DNA of 64,000 bases from CAKZLS01 sp963771545 (GTDB taxonomy: Bacteria; Pseudomonadota; Alphaproteobacteria; Rhodospirillales; Defluviicoccaceae), in assembly GCA_963771545.1 (NCBI GenBank), contig CAVYTX010000002.1, positions 2,294,001-2,358,000 of the forward strand, given 5' to 3'. The notes under the pieces are model-generated. The model made no database searches. It was not told the origin of the DNA and worked only from the letters and a program-made list of their open reading frames with translations. Below are positions 37,874 through 47,161 of this stretch, in pieces (the stretch's first letter is position 1; each line of letters opens with the position of its first letter). A program made the translations under genes and the position numbers.

Positions 37874-38698
37874 ATGGCAATGAGGCGGACACTCATGAGG
37901 ATCGGGATTTTCGGGTTGTGGTGGCGCCGTCTGACGTTTTTGTGGTGTCTTGTCGCAGCCGGTTTTCTGCTGGGCGAACCGAGTGGCGCGCTGGCCCAGG
38001 CAAACGAACCAGGCAAGGCGACCGAGCAGCTTTTCGAAGCCGTGCACGCCAACGACTTCGCGGCGGTACAAGCCAGCGTCGCCGCGGGCGCCGATGTTGA
38101 CGCCTCCGACCGTTGGGGCATGACGCCCATGGAGCTGGCGATCGACAAGGGGTATTTCGAGATCGGCCACTATCTCGTCGCGGTCCGCAATTTCAATCGC
38201 GCCAAATCCGAGCAAACTCCCACGCCGAAGGTGTCTCCGGGCTCTCCCTTCGACTCGGCCCCGTCCGGCGGCGTCGCTTCAAGGCCTCCGGGGCCGTCTT
38301 CGCCTCTTGGCCCCATGACCAAACCCGCCAACAATGGCGGCTCCGGCCCATCGGCTTCCCCCGGCGTCGATATGGAAACAAGCGCCGGCCCTTCCGGCGA
38401 CCGGGAGCCGCCGGCGAACAAAGCCAATCCATTCGATCCGAACGCGCCGGCGTATGGATCCGGCGCATTCACCGCCGGTAAGAGCGGTGGCACGGCGGCC
38501 CAGTCATTGTCCGGCGGCGCGGCGAACGGCGGTTCGCCCGCGGGCGAGAGAGCACGCGGGACCGATCCGATGAGCGCTTCCACGGCCACCGGCCTCCCGG
38601 TGCAATCGCCGGAAACACCCGCGGAAGACCCGGCGGACGGCCTGGAGCCATCGGAGATCTCGAATCGTGTCATCGGCGTCGGCGGTGATAGTCAGTAG
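37874..38698 (+). CDS. Exported ankyrin-repeat protein with Pro/Gly/Ser-rich tail
   Basis: The protein is 274 aa from an ATG at 37874, chosen because it leads directly into a signal sequence (LWCLVAAGFLLGEPSGALAQ); the frame is open to 37640. Residues about 50-110 form one to two ankyrin-like units (LFEAVHANDFAAVQASVAAG, then MTPMELAIDKGYFEIGHYLV). The remaining 160 residues are low-complexity P/G/S/A-rich, probably disordered. Its last seven bases overlap the convergent squalene synthase family gene. Function unknown. Confidence 0.75.
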   Translation: MAMRRTLMRIGIFGLWWRRLTFLWCLVAAGFLLGEPSGALAQANEPGKATEQLFEAVHANDFAAVQASVAAGADVDASDRWGMTPMELAIDKGYFEIGHYLVAVRNFNRAKSEQTPTPKVSPGSPFDSAPSGGVASRPPGPSSPLGPMTKPANNGGSGPSASPGVDMETSAGPSGDREPPANKANPFDPNAPAYGSGAFTAGKSGGTAAQSLSGGAANGGSPAGERARGTDPMSASTATGLPVQSPETPAEDPADGLEPSEISNRVIGVGGDSQ

Positions 38699-39531
38699 GA
38701 TCGGCGGACGCGGTTGAACGCCACTCGGAACAAGCGAGACGGTCCAGCCGCCTGGATAGGGGCGTCAAAGGGATTGAAACCACTCCTGGACAGGCGGCGG
38801 AGGTAGGTCTCGGCCAGCGTCGCGGGGAGCAGCACCGGCAGGGCTCTGTTGGAGACCTCGGCGCGATAGCCGCGAGCCGACCGCAGGAATTCCCACGCTT
38901 TGCCGGAGATTGTCGCGACGACGCTCGGAAGGCCGGCGGTGGGTCCCTTCTCGAACATGTGCGCGACGTCCAGACCGGCCTCGCGGTTCAACTCGGCGGG
39001 CAGGTAAACCCGGCGGGCTTGGGCATGGAACGGCACGGCGCGCAGAATGCCGGTGAGCGCCCAAGCGATCCCCACATCGCGAGCGGCCTTCCTCGGCGCC
39101 TCTCCCGTCTCGCCCAGGATTTCCAACGACAACTCGGCCAGGGTCGCCGAGGTGGCGTCGGCGTAGTCGATCAGCGCGGCGAGGGTTTGCGGCGGCGCGT
39201 CGTCGAGATCGAGGGCGCGAGCGTTCAGGAGCCGGTCGAAATGTCGACGGCTGAGTCCATAGCGGCCGACGGCCTCCGCGACGGCCACGGCGACCTGATG
39301 CCGCGGCGGCCGGCCGGCGTAGATGGGCTCCATGGCGTCGCGCCACCATTGCAGGCGCATGTGCCCCAACAAAGGTTCCCGCACGATCTCCCTGATGCGC
39401 GCCACCTCCAGGTTGAAAACGTGGATCGCGGCCAGGGCCTCGCGTTCATCGGGCGGCGCGAACAGTGAGCAGATGAACCGGTCGTTGTCGAAACGCCGGA
39501 CCTGCTCGGCGCAATAAGAAAGCCGCGCCAT
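38692..39531 (-). CDS. Squalene/phytoene synthase family protein, NDUFAF6-like
   Basis: The 279-aa protein has the family fold (CAEQVRRFDNDRFICSLFAP, VREPLLGHMRLQWWRDAM, IAWALTGILRAVPFHAQARR). It lacks clear Asp-rich DxxxD metal-binding motifs at both active-site positions, as in the NDUFAF6-like branch linked to complex I assembly rather than prenyl condensation. It is divergent from a second family member at 39628. Catalytic prenyl transfer is therefore doubtful; an assembly-factor role is inference from the family branch. Confidence 0.75.
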   Translation of the reverse strand: MARLSYCAEQVRRFDNDRFICSLFAPPDEREALAAIHVFNLEVARIREIVREPLLGHMRLQWWRDAMEPIYAGRPPRHQVAVAVAEAVGRYGLSRRHFDRLLNARALDLDDAPPQTLAALIDYADATSATLAELSLEILGETGEAPRKAARDVGIAWALTGILRAVPFHAQARRVYLPAELNREAGLDVAHMFEKGPTAGLPSVVATISGKAWEFLRSARGYRAEVSNRALPVLLPATLAETYLRRLSRSGFNPFDAPIQAAGPSRLFRVAFNRVRRSY

Positions 39532-39627
39532 GAGGATTTCGTATACCCTGTCCGTAATGAGCCTTTAAGTTTCAGTGTGCAATATAGGAGCCCGTGCGTA
39601 TATCGCTAAGCAAAGGACGCCCGCATC

Positions 39628-40479
39628 GTGATCGCCATCAGTTCGAGCCGGCTTGGCCGCGATGCCGATTTCTCGCTCATGCCGGAGCTTTTCCCCGCCG
39701 ACATCCGCGCCCATGTGCAGAGCTTCGGCCGATTCGTGCGCCTGGCAGACGGCATCGCCGACGACGTCGCGCTTACCCAAGATCAGAAATTGGCGCGCGT
39801 CGACGCGCTTGAAACCATGCTCAAGGGCGGTTCCGACGCGCAATGGTCGGAGGAAGCGCGCGAGGTCTCGCGGAAAATGCGCAAAAGCCTCCGGGAGTCG
39901 AAATTGAAGGCCGAGCACGCCCTGCGCGTCATCCAGGCGTTCCGGCGCGACGTTTCCGGCGTCCGGATCCAGACCTGGGACGATCTCCTGGCGTACTGCA
40001 ACCTCGCGGCCGCCCCCATCGGCCGCTCCATGCTGGATCTGATGGGCGAGGATCCCGCTGTCTGCGGACGTTCCAACGATGCGCTGTGCGCCGCCTTGCG
40101 TATTCTGAAACGTTTGCGCGACTGCAAGGATCCAAGCGTGCAGTACAAGAGGCTCTGTATCCCCGAGCAATTCATGTGGGACGCCTTCATCACCACGCTG
40201 CATCTTCAGGCGCCGTCGGCCAAGGGCCAGACCCGAGCGGTGATCGATCGGGTGCTCGATGGCGTCGATCGCTTGCTGGTGGAGGCGGCCCCGCTGCCCG
40301 GGCTCATCAAGTCCCGGGGTCTCGGCCTGCACACCGCCATCGTGCTGTGCCGGGCAAGAAAGCTGGCGGCGCACTTTCGCGCCCGAGACCCTCTCAACGA
40401 GCGCGTGGAGCTCAGCGCCTGGGAACGCCTCAAATGCAAATGGCTCTGCAAGCTTAAAGCTCTCCTGCATCGGCACTGA
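39628..40479 (+). CDS. Squalene/phytoene synthase family protein, HpnC-like
   Basis: The 283-aa protein keeps the first Asp-rich motif (RLADGIADDVAL) and a second one in LRDCKDPSVQYKRLCIPEQF. This resembles HpnC, which converts presqualene diphosphate to hydroxysqualene in the hopanoid HpnCDE route. It starts with GTG at 39628 after an AAGGA. HpnD, HpnE and squalene-hopene cyclase are not in the window. Family membership is firm; the HpnC assignment is moderate. Confidence 0.75.
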   Translation: MIAISSSRLGRDADFSLMPELFPADIRAHVQSFGRFVRLADGIADDVALTQDQKLARVDALETMLKGGSDAQWSEEAREVSRKMRKSLRESKLKAEHALRVIQAFRRDVSGVRIQTWDDLLAYCNLAAAPIGRSMLDLMGEDPAVCGRSNDALCAALRILKRLRDCKDPSVQYKRLCIPEQFMWDAFITTLHLQAPSAKGQTRAVIDRVLDGVDRLLVEAAPLPGLIKSRGLGLHTAIVLCRARKLAAHFRARDPLNERVELSAWERLKCKWLCKLKALLHRH

Positions 40480-40576
40480 AATTCGCGGGATTCGCGTCCC
40501 GTTCCCCTTTCAATCGGCGCGGTGACGCCATACTTTCTAGGCATCTTTAATAAATCTAGATAGGGACGAGGGAAAC

Positions 40577-41176
40577 ATGGCATTCGAATTACCGCCGCTG
40601 CCATTCGCCAAGGACGGGCTACAGCCTCATATTTCAGCGAACACGCTCGACTTTCATCATGGCAAGCACCACAAAACCTATGTCGATAATCTCAACAACC
40701 TGACGAAGGACTCACCGCTCGCATCGAAGAGCCTCGAAGAGGTCATCGAGGCGGTTGCGGGCGACTCGGCGAAAACCGGCGTGTTCAACAACGCCGCGCA
40801 GGTTTGGAATCACACGTTCTACTGGAACTGCATGAAACCGGGTGGCGGCGGGAAGCCCTCGGGGGACGTCGCGTCCGCCATCAATTCGGCGTTTGGTTCC
40901 TTGGACAAGTTCAAGGAAGAGTTCAAGAACGCCTGCACCACCCAGTTCGGCAGCGGCTGGGGTTGGCTGGTCGCCGAGAACGGAACGATCAAAGTCGCCA
41001 AGACCGCAAACGCCGACACCCCTATGGTCCACGGCCAGACTGCGCTTTTGACCTGCGACGTCTGGGAGCACGCCTACTACCTGGACTACCAAAACCGCCG
41101 CCCCGATTACGTCGCGGCCTTCATGGACAACCTCATCAACTGGGACTTCGTGGCCAAGAATTTGGCCAAGGCGTAA
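40577..41176 (+). CDS. sodB: Superoxide dismutase, iron type
   Basis: The 199-aa Fe/Mn-SOD has metal ligands in LDFHHGKHHKTYVDN, WNHTFYWNCM and CDVWEHAYYLDYQN. The CMKPGGGGKPSGD segment is typical of iron enzymes. It lies about 100 bases after the HpnC-like gene, preceded by a GAGGGAAAC ribosome-binding region. A strong intrinsic terminator follows, so transcription probably ends here. The enzyme dismutates superoxide in the cytoplasm. Confidence 0.97.
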   Translation: MAFELPPLPFAKDGLQPHISANTLDFHHGKHHKTYVDNLNNLTKDSPLASKSLEEVIEAVAGDSAKTGVFNNAAQVWNHTFYWNCMKPGGGGKPSGDVASAINSAFGSLDKFKEEFKNACTTQFGSGWGWLVAENGTIKVAKTANADTPMVHGQTALLTCDVWEHAYYLDYQNRRPDYVAAFMDNLINWDFVAKNLAKA

Positions 41177-41203
41177 TTCTCTTCGGACATGTTCAAAGCC
41201 AAG

Positions 41204-41230
41204 AGGCCCGGAGCAGCCCGGGCCTTTTTT
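41204..41230 (+). terminator. Intrinsic terminator after sodB
   Basis: GGCCCGG and CCGGGCC form a perfect stem around AGCAGC and are followed by a run of six T (41225-41230). Its position 28 bases after the sodB stop is classical. Confidence 0.92.
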
Positions 41231-41327
41231 GGTTTGTCATGCCAACCGCCTCGAGACGCCTCGCGGACCCACGGAACGGCATATTTTTCGCTTTCCCTGT
41301 CCCGCTCGATCCCTGTACAACGCCGCC

Positions 41328-42059
41328 ATGATGTCCCTGCTCACCGACCCGAACGCCTGGGCCAGTCTGCTGACGCTGACCGCGCTCGAGATCGTCCTCG
41401 GCGTCGACAACATTATCTTTTTGTCCATCGTCTCGGGCCGGCTGCCGCGCGACCAGCAGAAGCGCGCGCGCCGCGTGGGGCTCTTGCTGGCGGCGGCCAT
41501 GCGGGTCGGCCTGCTGGTGGGGATTTCGTGGATCATCGGATTGACGGCGCCGCTGGTGACCATTGGCGACCATGTAGTCTCGTGGCGCGATCTGGTGCTC
41601 GGCGGCGGCGGGCTGTTTCTCCTGGTCAAGGGCACCATGGAAATCCACAATCAAGTGGAGGGCGATGAGGAGCACGCGGTGGCCGGCACCGCCACCTTCG
41701 CCTCGGTGATCGCCCAAATCGTCCTTCTGGATATCGTCTTTTCCCTGGACTCGGTGATTACCGCCGTCGGCATGGCCCAGCACCTGCCGATCATGATCGC
41801 GGCGGTGCTCATCGCCGTCGGGGTGATGATGGTGGCCGCCGAGCCCACGTCGGGCTTCGTCAGTCGGCATCCGACGGTCAAGATGCTCGCGCTTAGCTTC
41901 TTGCTACTCGTGGGCGTGGCCCTCATCGCCGACGGAATGCATTTCCACATTCCGCGCGGATACTTGTATTTCGCCATCGCCTTTTCCGCGGGCGTGGAAG
42001 TGCTCAACCGTATCGCCGCCAGCGCGCGCGCAAGAGCCCGCTCATCGAAATCCGGATAG
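41328..42059 (+). CDS. TerC family integral membrane protein
   Basis: The 243-aa protein has about seven membrane spans. It carries the TerC signature early (LEIVLGVDNIIFLSIVSGRL) and again in the middle (LLDIVFSLDSVITAVGMAQ), both with buried Asp/Asn typical of metal-handling TerC proteins. Members are implicated in manganese efflux or metal loading of exported proteins. The start at 41328 (MMSLLTDPNAWASLL) is chosen over an earlier open frame that would cover the sodB terminator region. Confidence 0.92.
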   Translation: MMSLLTDPNAWASLLTLTALEIVLGVDNIIFLSIVSGRLPRDQQKRARRVGLLLAAAMRVGLLVGISWIIGLTAPLVTIGDHVVSWRDLVLGGGGLFLLVKGTMEIHNQVEGDEEHAVAGTATFASVIAQIVLLDIVFSLDSVITAVGMAQHLPIMIAAVLIAVGVMMVAAEPTSGFVSRHPTVKMLALSFLLLVGVALIADGMHFHIPRGYLYFAIAFSAGVEVLNRIAASARARARSSKSG

Positions 42060-42071
42060 GCCCAAACCGGT

Positions 42072-42926
42072 TTAATGCGCGAGCAGCACCGGCACCTGCG
42101 CATAGTCCAGAATGTGCTGGGTGGTGCCGCCGAACACCACTTGGCGCAGGCGGCTGCGCGTGAACGCCCCCTTGAGCACCAGGTCGGCGCCGATGTCGCC
42201 CGCCTCGTCGAGGATGACCTCGCCGGCGGGCCGTCCCTCGGGTTTAAGCGTCCGGCTGCGGACGGAGAGACCGTGATGGCTCAGGTGTTCAGCGAGCTCG
42301 GCGCCGCTCGGACCGAAAGACGCCTCTCCCTCCACGGTCAGAACCTCCACCCGGCTGGCGGCGAGCAGCAGCGGCATGGCCATGGCGATGGTCCTGGCCG
42401 ACTCGGTGCTGCCGTTCCAGCCGATGACGATGGACGTGCCCACCGTGGCGGGCGCCACCGACGGCGCCAACAGCAGCGGACGGCCGCTTTCGAACAGCGC
42501 CGCCTCGCAGGTCTCGCGCCAGCGCGAAGTCGCGCTTCCCTTGGTCCGGCCCATCACGATCAGATCGAACAGGCGGCCGCGCGTGCCGACGATCTCGGCC
42601 TCGCTTCCCTCGGCTTCGCTCCATCCGACGCCGAGACCGCGATCGCCGGTATCGGGTTCGTGAAACGGCAAGCCGCTTCCGCTGGTGATTCTCAGGAAGT
42701 CGGCGCGCGCGTGATCGGCGAACCGGCGCCAATCCTCCACCGCCATGGTCAGGTAATCCGGCGGTATCGCCATCCCTGGGCCAAAGGCGGCAAGCGCCAG
42801 TCTGGGTTCACGGAAGGCCAGCAGACCCTCGATGTAACTGTCAAACCGCTTGGCGAGCAAGATCGCCGTATTCAGCGCGCCGCGCGCCGCAACCTCGTCA
42901 TGATAGGGCAGGAGCATCGTTTTCAT
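42072..42926 (-). CDS. Universal stress protein, tandem-domain
   Basis: The 284-aa protein consists of two UspA-like domains. The first begins with KTMLLPYHDEVAARGALNTA. The second, from about residue 150, begins with TSIVIGWNGSTESARTIAMA and ends with the nucleotide-binding GAFTRSRLRQVVFGGTTQHI. It is convergent with the TerC gene, only 12 bases between the stops. Role: unspecified stress tolerance. Confidence 0.88.
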   Translation of the reverse strand: MKTMLLPYHDEVAARGALNTAILLAKRFDSYIEGLLAFREPRLALAAFGPGMAIPPDYLTMAVEDWRRFADHARADFLRITSGSGLPFHEPDTGDRGLGVGWSEAEGSEAEIVGTRGRLFDLIVMGRTKGSATSRWRETCEAALFESGRPLLLAPSVAPATVGTSIVIGWNGSTESARTIAMAMPLLLAASRVEVLTVEGEASFGPSGAELAEHLSHHGLSVRSRTLKPEGRPAGEVILDEAGDIGADLVLKGAFTRSRLRQVVFGGTTQHILDYAQVPVLLAH

Positions 42927-43047
42927 CGGACACCTCCAGCTATAATCGCGACTATGAAACGTACCGTTCAGCTTATACTAAAAGACCCTCAGTTCCCATC
43001 CTTCCACCGGTTACTCGCGTTGCCAATCCCTTCCGGTATCCGGACGG

Positions 43048-43593
43048 TTACCTCCGATCGGACATGGTCTCGGCGATGGTTAGAACTTGGTGCAACGGGC
43101 CGTCGGCGATGCCGATCTCGTCCAAGTGGCGGACAACGTTGCGAAGGTAGTCCAGCGACGTGCCCAGCATGCCCCGACCCTGGCAGACCAGCTCGGCCGC
43201 GAGTTCCGGGCTCTCCGCGCGCAGATACTGGCGATGCCCGGGCCGGGCGACGAAGGTGAGCGCCGTTACATGCTCCCCGGGCCCGAGCCAAACCCGCACC
43301 ACCACGGGCCGGTAGGCGTCGGTGGACAACTCCCGTTCCCACAAGTAGGCGCGGGTTTCGTCTACATGCTCGGCGGCGACCCGGAACGCCAGACCATGGC
43401 AACTGCCGCCCCGATCGGCGGCGAGCACGAGACCCGGCCGGTTCTCGGTTCCACGATTGCGCACCGACAGCAGACACAGCCGCCGGTGCCAGCCGAACAG
43501 CCGCGCGCGCCGCACGTCGACGTGCGGAAACCCGGGCTCCCACATCAACGATCCGTAACCGAACACCCAAAGATCGTCCAAGTCGCCGCTCAT
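43048..43593 (-). CDS. chaC: Gamma-glutamylcyclotransferase, ChaC family
   Basis: The 181-aa enzyme releases 5-oxoproline from gamma-glutamyl peptides such as glutathione. It has the substrate-binding VFGYGSLMWEPGF at the N-terminus and the catalytic-glutamate region AYLWERELSTDAYRP. It starts four bases after the EamA transporter stop (43598) on the minus strand, so the two are probably one operon. Confidence 0.93.
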   Translation of the reverse strand: MSGDLDDLWVFGYGSLMWEPGFPHVDVRRARLFGWHRRLCLLSVRNRGTENRPGLVLAADRGGSCHGLAFRVAAEHVDETRAYLWERELSTDAYRPVVVRVWLGPGEHVTALTFVARPGHRQYLRAESPELAAELVCQGRGMLGTSLDYLRNVVRHLDEIGIADGPLHQVLTIAETMSDRR

Positions 43594-43597
43594 TTTT

Positions 43598-44503
43598 TCA
43601 GCCCTTGGTCACCAGGGCGACACCCACCACCGCCGCCGCCATGCCGGCGATCGCCATCGGCCCGAGGGTTTCGCCAAACAACACGAACGCCATGACCGCC
43701 GTCACCGGCGGCACCAGATAGAACAGGCTCGCTACCTTGGCCGCCGCTCCGCGCCGGATCAACAGATACAGGAGCGAGATCGCGCCCAGCGACAGCACCA
43801 CCACCAACCAGCCGAGGGCAAACACGAATTCTCCGCTCCACTCCACTTTCATGGTCTCGATGGTCGCCGCGGCGGCCAGCATGAAGATCCCGGCGGCGGC
43901 GAACTGCACGGCCGACCCGGTGAACAGATTCATGCCGCCGCCGTGCCGCTTTTGGTAGAGCGTGCCGATGGTGATGCCCAGCAGGGCGGCGACGGCGAAC
44001 CCGACACCGGCGAGATCGCCGAGATTGAAGCTCACCTTTTCGCCGACCACCAGGGCCACGCCAACAAGGCCGATCAGCACGCCCAGCCACTGCCGGGCGG
44101 TGATCCGGTCACCGAGATACGGCCCTGAAGCGACGGCGGTCAGCAGCGGCTGAAGCCCGACGATCAACGCCGCGATGCCGGCCGGCACGCCCCGGTCGAT
44201 GGCGGCGAAAACGCCACCGAGATAGATGCCGTGAATCAAAAGCCCGGCGATGGCGCCGTGCCGCACGTCGGTCCAGGTCCGCGGCCAGGGCGCGCGAACC
44301 ACCACGGCCGCGAGGGTGAGCAGGGTGACCACAATCACGAAACGCAACAGCAGAAACGTGAACGGCTCGGCATAGGGCATTCCCAGCTTGGCGCCAATGA
44401 ACCCGGTACTCCATAGTCCCACGAACAGCACCGGCGTCATCGCCACCCAGGGCGACGGTGCTTGCGGGGGGGGCCGTGAGGTCGCGGCGGTGGGCTCGGT
44501 CAT
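43598..44503 (-). CDS. EamA/DMT family transporter
   Basis: The 301-aa protein has ten predicted spans in two EamA repeats (first from TPVLFVGLWSTGFIGAKLGM, second from LAGVGFAVAALLGITIGTLY). Drug/metabolite transporters of this family export metabolites or amino acids; substrate unknown. The start at 44503 (MTEPTAATSRPPP) precedes the first span; the frame is open to 44611 without support. It is coupled to chaC and divergent from the DUF2125 gene. Confidence 0.88.
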   Translation of the reverse strand: MTEPTAATSRPPPQAPSPWVAMTPVLFVGLWSTGFIGAKLGMPYAEPFTFLLLRFVIVVTLLTLAAVVVRAPWPRTWTDVRHGAIAGLLIHGIYLGGVFAAIDRGVPAGIAALIVGLQPLLTAVASGPYLGDRITARQWLGVLIGLVGVALVVGEKVSFNLGDLAGVGFAVAALLGITIGTLYQKRHGGGMNLFTGSAVQFAAAGIFMLAAAATIETMKVEWSGEFVFALGWLVVVLSLGAISLLYLLIRRGAAAKVASLFYLVPPVTAVMAFVLFGETLGPMAIAGMAAAVVGVALVTKG

Positions 44504-44598
44504 AATTCGTGGTTCCGCTTGCGGGCGGGAAGCTCGAACCCACCGTTGTAAAGCACTATAAGCAAGATTGAACCCGCGAAAGACTCTCGGAAACAACC

Positions 44599-45648
44599 GT
44601 GCCCCCTTCAAGATCGACTCACTTTCGCCTGATCATTGTTTCGTTCGTCGTGGCCACCACCCTGATCGTCGGCTATGGCGCGTTCTGGTGGATCGCCGCC
44701 GAGCGTTTCCAGTCCTCCGCTCTTGCCTGGATCGAGGCCCGAAGAGCGGAGGGGTATGCCGTCGGCTACCGCGCCATGGAGAGGGAGGGCTTTCTCGGCA
44801 GGTTGCGGTTGACGTTCCATGACCCCTCGCTTGCGTCTCCGGCGGGGTATCCCCGCTGGTCGTGGTCGGGAGTCCGGGTGGCGGCGGAGTTTCGTCCCTG
44901 GGCACCGCTCAGCGTCGCCCTCCGCGCCGATGGCGCTCAGGTGTTCATGGTTCCGGGCCCGAGCGGGCCGCTGCTATACACGGGATCGGCCGGAAAGTTG
45001 GCCGCGTCGATGACCACGGACCGTTCGCTGCCGTTGCGCGAGATGATCGTCCGCGACCTGATTCTCACCGGCCAGGGAAACGACGACGTGGTGGCCGTCC
45101 CCCTTCTGGATTTGAGCCTGCGCCATAACGCCGACGACGCGGAGCCCGATACGGACGACGGATACGATCTTTCGGTGCGGGCATCGGATCTCCGGCTCCC
45201 GGCCAGAATGGGACTTCCGCTCGGCGAGCACGTTAATCGCCTCGAACTGGATGCTGATCTGATCGGCGACCTGCGTTCGCGCCCGTGGCCGGGGGCCCTT
45301 TTTCAATGGCGCGACGCGGGCGGCATCGTCGAGATTTCGGACCTCGTCGTTTACTATGGCCCGTTGCGGCTCACCCTCGCCGGGACGCTGGCCCTCGACG
45401 GCGACGGACAGCCCATGGGCGCTTTCAACGCCCGCGGCGAAGGCTTGGCGGAAACCCTCGACGCCCTCGACCAGCGCGGGTTTCTAGGTCCATCGGAGAT
45501 CGCCGGCGCCAAGCTGGCCCTGCGGATCCTTGCGCGCCCTTCGGCAGTCGGAGAGCCGGGCCTGAACGTTCCCCTGACTCTCCAGGACCGGATTCTCTAC
45601 GCGGCCTCGCTCCCACTCCTCAAGGTGCCGGCGATCATCTGGAAATGA
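44599..45648 (+). CDS. DUF2125 domain protein, membrane-anchored
   Basis: The 349-aa protein has an N-terminal span (LIIVSFVVATTLIVGYGAFW) and a periplasmic DUF2125 domain with the characteristic early pattern WIEARRAEGYAVGY and GFLGRLRLTF. Beta-rich repeats such as ALRADGAQVFMVPGPSGPLL and LRLTLAGTLALDGDGQPMGA follow. The family is typical of Alphaproteobacteria and resembles AsmA/YdgA-like envelope proteins in layout; function unknown. The length is normal. Confidence 0.88.
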   Translation: MPPSRSTHFRLIIVSFVVATTLIVGYGAFWWIAAERFQSSALAWIEARRAEGYAVGYRAMEREGFLGRLRLTFHDPSLASPAGYPRWSWSGVRVAAEFRPWAPLSVALRADGAQVFMVPGPSGPLLYTGSAGKLAASMTTDRSLPLREMIVRDLILTGQGNDDVVAVPLLDLSLRHNADDAEPDTDDGYDLSVRASDLRLPARMGLPLGEHVNRLELDADLIGDLRSRPWPGALFQWRDAGGIVEISDLVVYYGPLRLTLAGTLALDGDGQPMGAFNARGEGLAETLDALDQRGFLGPSEIAGAKLALRILARPSAVGEPGLNVPLTLQDRILYAASLPLLKVPAIIWK

Positions 45649-45756
45649 GTCATATGTCGTCAAAGCCCTGGGTTTCGTGTCCTGGGCAGGAGTTCTGGCC
45701 ACCGCCGCCGCTTGCCCGCGTCCCGGCGGCGCGCTATCAATGATACGCGCTGCGTC

Positions 45757-45832
45757 GCCGGATTAGCTCAGCTGGTAGAGCGGCTGATTTGTAATCAGTA
45801 GGTCGGCGGTTCGAATCCGTCATCCGGCACCA
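45757..45832 (+). tRNA. tRNA-Thr (TGT anticodon)
   Basis: A complete cloverleaf: acceptor GCCGGAT pairs with ATCCGGC, A73 and encoded CCA. The D arm is GCTCAGCTGGTAGAGC, the anticodon loop TTTGTAA and the T arm GCGGTTCGAATCCGT. It lies at the junction between core genes and the sulfonate cluster, where islands often insert; no duplicated 3' end was seen. Confidence 0.97.
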
Positions 45833-45883
45833 ATTTTGTTAAAGTATTTCAAATTGTTTGATCCTCATAAGACGAAGCTGCTC

Positions 45884-47071
45884 TTACATCCCGAGGATCC
45901 GGCAACAATGGCGGGCGATTACGGCCTGCTCGTCGGTCGGCACGACCCAGGCTTGGGGCCCGTCCCCCTCCGTAAGCCGCGATTGACCCGCCGTGTTCGC
46001 TTGCTCGTTGAGCGCGAAACCGAGCCACCCCAGGCCCCGGATCACATCCGCCCGGACGGGCGTCGCGTTCTCACCGATGCCGCCGGTGAACACCAGGCCA
46101 TCGAGTCCGCCTAGCGCGGCCGCCAATGAACCGACCTCGCGTCGGATCCGGTAGGTGTACTGCCGGACCGCTTCCAGGGCGCGCCGCTCCCCACTCGCCA
46201 GAAGAACCCGCATGTCGGCGCTGATCCCCGAGGCGCCCAGCAAGCCGCAGCGGTTGTAAAGCAGATCCTCGATCCCGTCGGTGTCCAATCCTTCCGTCCG
46301 CATCAAATGGATCAGAACACCCGGGTCCATTTTCCCGCAGCGGGTTCCCATCATCAGACCGTCGAGGGTCGAGAACCCCATGGTCGTCGCGATGCTCGTT
46401 CCGTCCTTCACGGCGCACAGGCTGGCGCCGTTGCCGAGATGGGCGACGATGGCGCGAGCGGGAAGCGCCGTGCCGGTCGCCTCCGGGAAGGCCGATGTCA
46501 CGTATTCATAGGACAGTCCGTGAAATCCATACCGGCGCAGGCCGATATCCCAGTATTCGGCGGGCAGCGACAGGCGGACGGCTTCCACCGGCTGGGTCGC
46601 GTGGAACGCGGTATCGAAGCAGGCGACTTGCGGCAAGCCGGGGCGCTGGTCCATGAGCGCTCGGATCGCGGCTACGTTGTGCGGCTGGTGGTGCGGCGCC
46701 AGATGGCAAAAACTTTCGAGCGTCGTCAGGGTTTCCGGGGAAACCAATACGGGCTCGCGGAACCGTCCGCCGCCGTGAACCACCCGATGCCCGGCCGCGA
46801 GCAGGCCGCCTCCCCCATGCCGATCCATCCAGTCGAACAGGACGGAAAGCGCGCCGCGGTGATCGCCGATGGCCTTGACCTCGCGATCCTCGGGACCGGG
46901 CCGCGCGACGCCCGCGTGATCCTTGGCGCCGAATCGCGCGTCCTGGCCGATCCCGTCCACCTGCCCTTCGATCGCCAGGACCGGGACCGAGCCCGGGTCG
47001 CCGATACAAAACTGGGCGAACTTGATGCTCGACGAGCCGGCGTTGAGGACAAGGATATGGTCACGAGCCAT
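45884..47071 (-). CDS. ackA: Acetate kinase
   Basis: The 395-aa enzyme interconverts acetyl phosphate + ADP and acetate + ATP. It has the N-terminal ASKHA motif LVLNAGSSSIKFAQF, the second signature YGFHGLSYEYV and the nucleotide-binding HLGNGASLCAV and VFTGGIGENA segments. It lies 90 bases downstream of xsc on the same strand, so acetyl phosphate released by Xsc can be converted directly to ATP and acetate. Many xsc clusters carry phosphotransacetylase in this place; no pta is in the window. Confidence 0.96.
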   Translation of the reverse strand: MARDHILVLNAGSSSIKFAQFCIGDPGSVPVLAIEGQVDGIGQDARFGAKDHAGVARPGPEDREVKAIGDHRGALSVLFDWMDRHGGGGLLAAGHRVVHGGGRFREPVLVSPETLTTLESFCHLAPHHQPHNVAAIRALMDQRPGLPQVACFDTAFHATQPVEAVRLSLPAEYWDIGLRRYGFHGLSYEYVTSAFPEATGTALPARAIVAHLGNGASLCAVKDGTSIATTMGFSTLDGLMMGTRCGKMDPGVLIHLMRTEGLDTDGIEDLLYNRCGLLGASGISADMRVLLASGERRALEAVRQYTYRIRREVGSLAAALGGLDGLVFTGGIGENATPVRADVIRGLGWLGFALNEQANTAGQSRLTEGDGPQAWVVPTDEQAVIARHCCRILGM

Positions 47072-47104
47072 GGGGACACCAGCCGAACGGCCCCACCGGA
47101 AAGA

Positions 47105-47136
47105 GCCCCGAAGGACGAAGATGTGTCCTTCGGGGC
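47105..47136. terminator. 12-bp perfect stem-loop between xsc and ackA
   Basis: GCCCCGAAGGAC pairs perfectly with GTCCTTCGGGGC around an eight-base loop. In the minus-strand direction it is followed by TCTTTCC, a weak T tract. It may attenuate transcription between xsc and ackA or stabilise the xsc mRNA 3' end. Confidence 0.6.
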
Positions 47137-47161
47137 TTCTACGGCTCGGGTGCCGGGGGAA

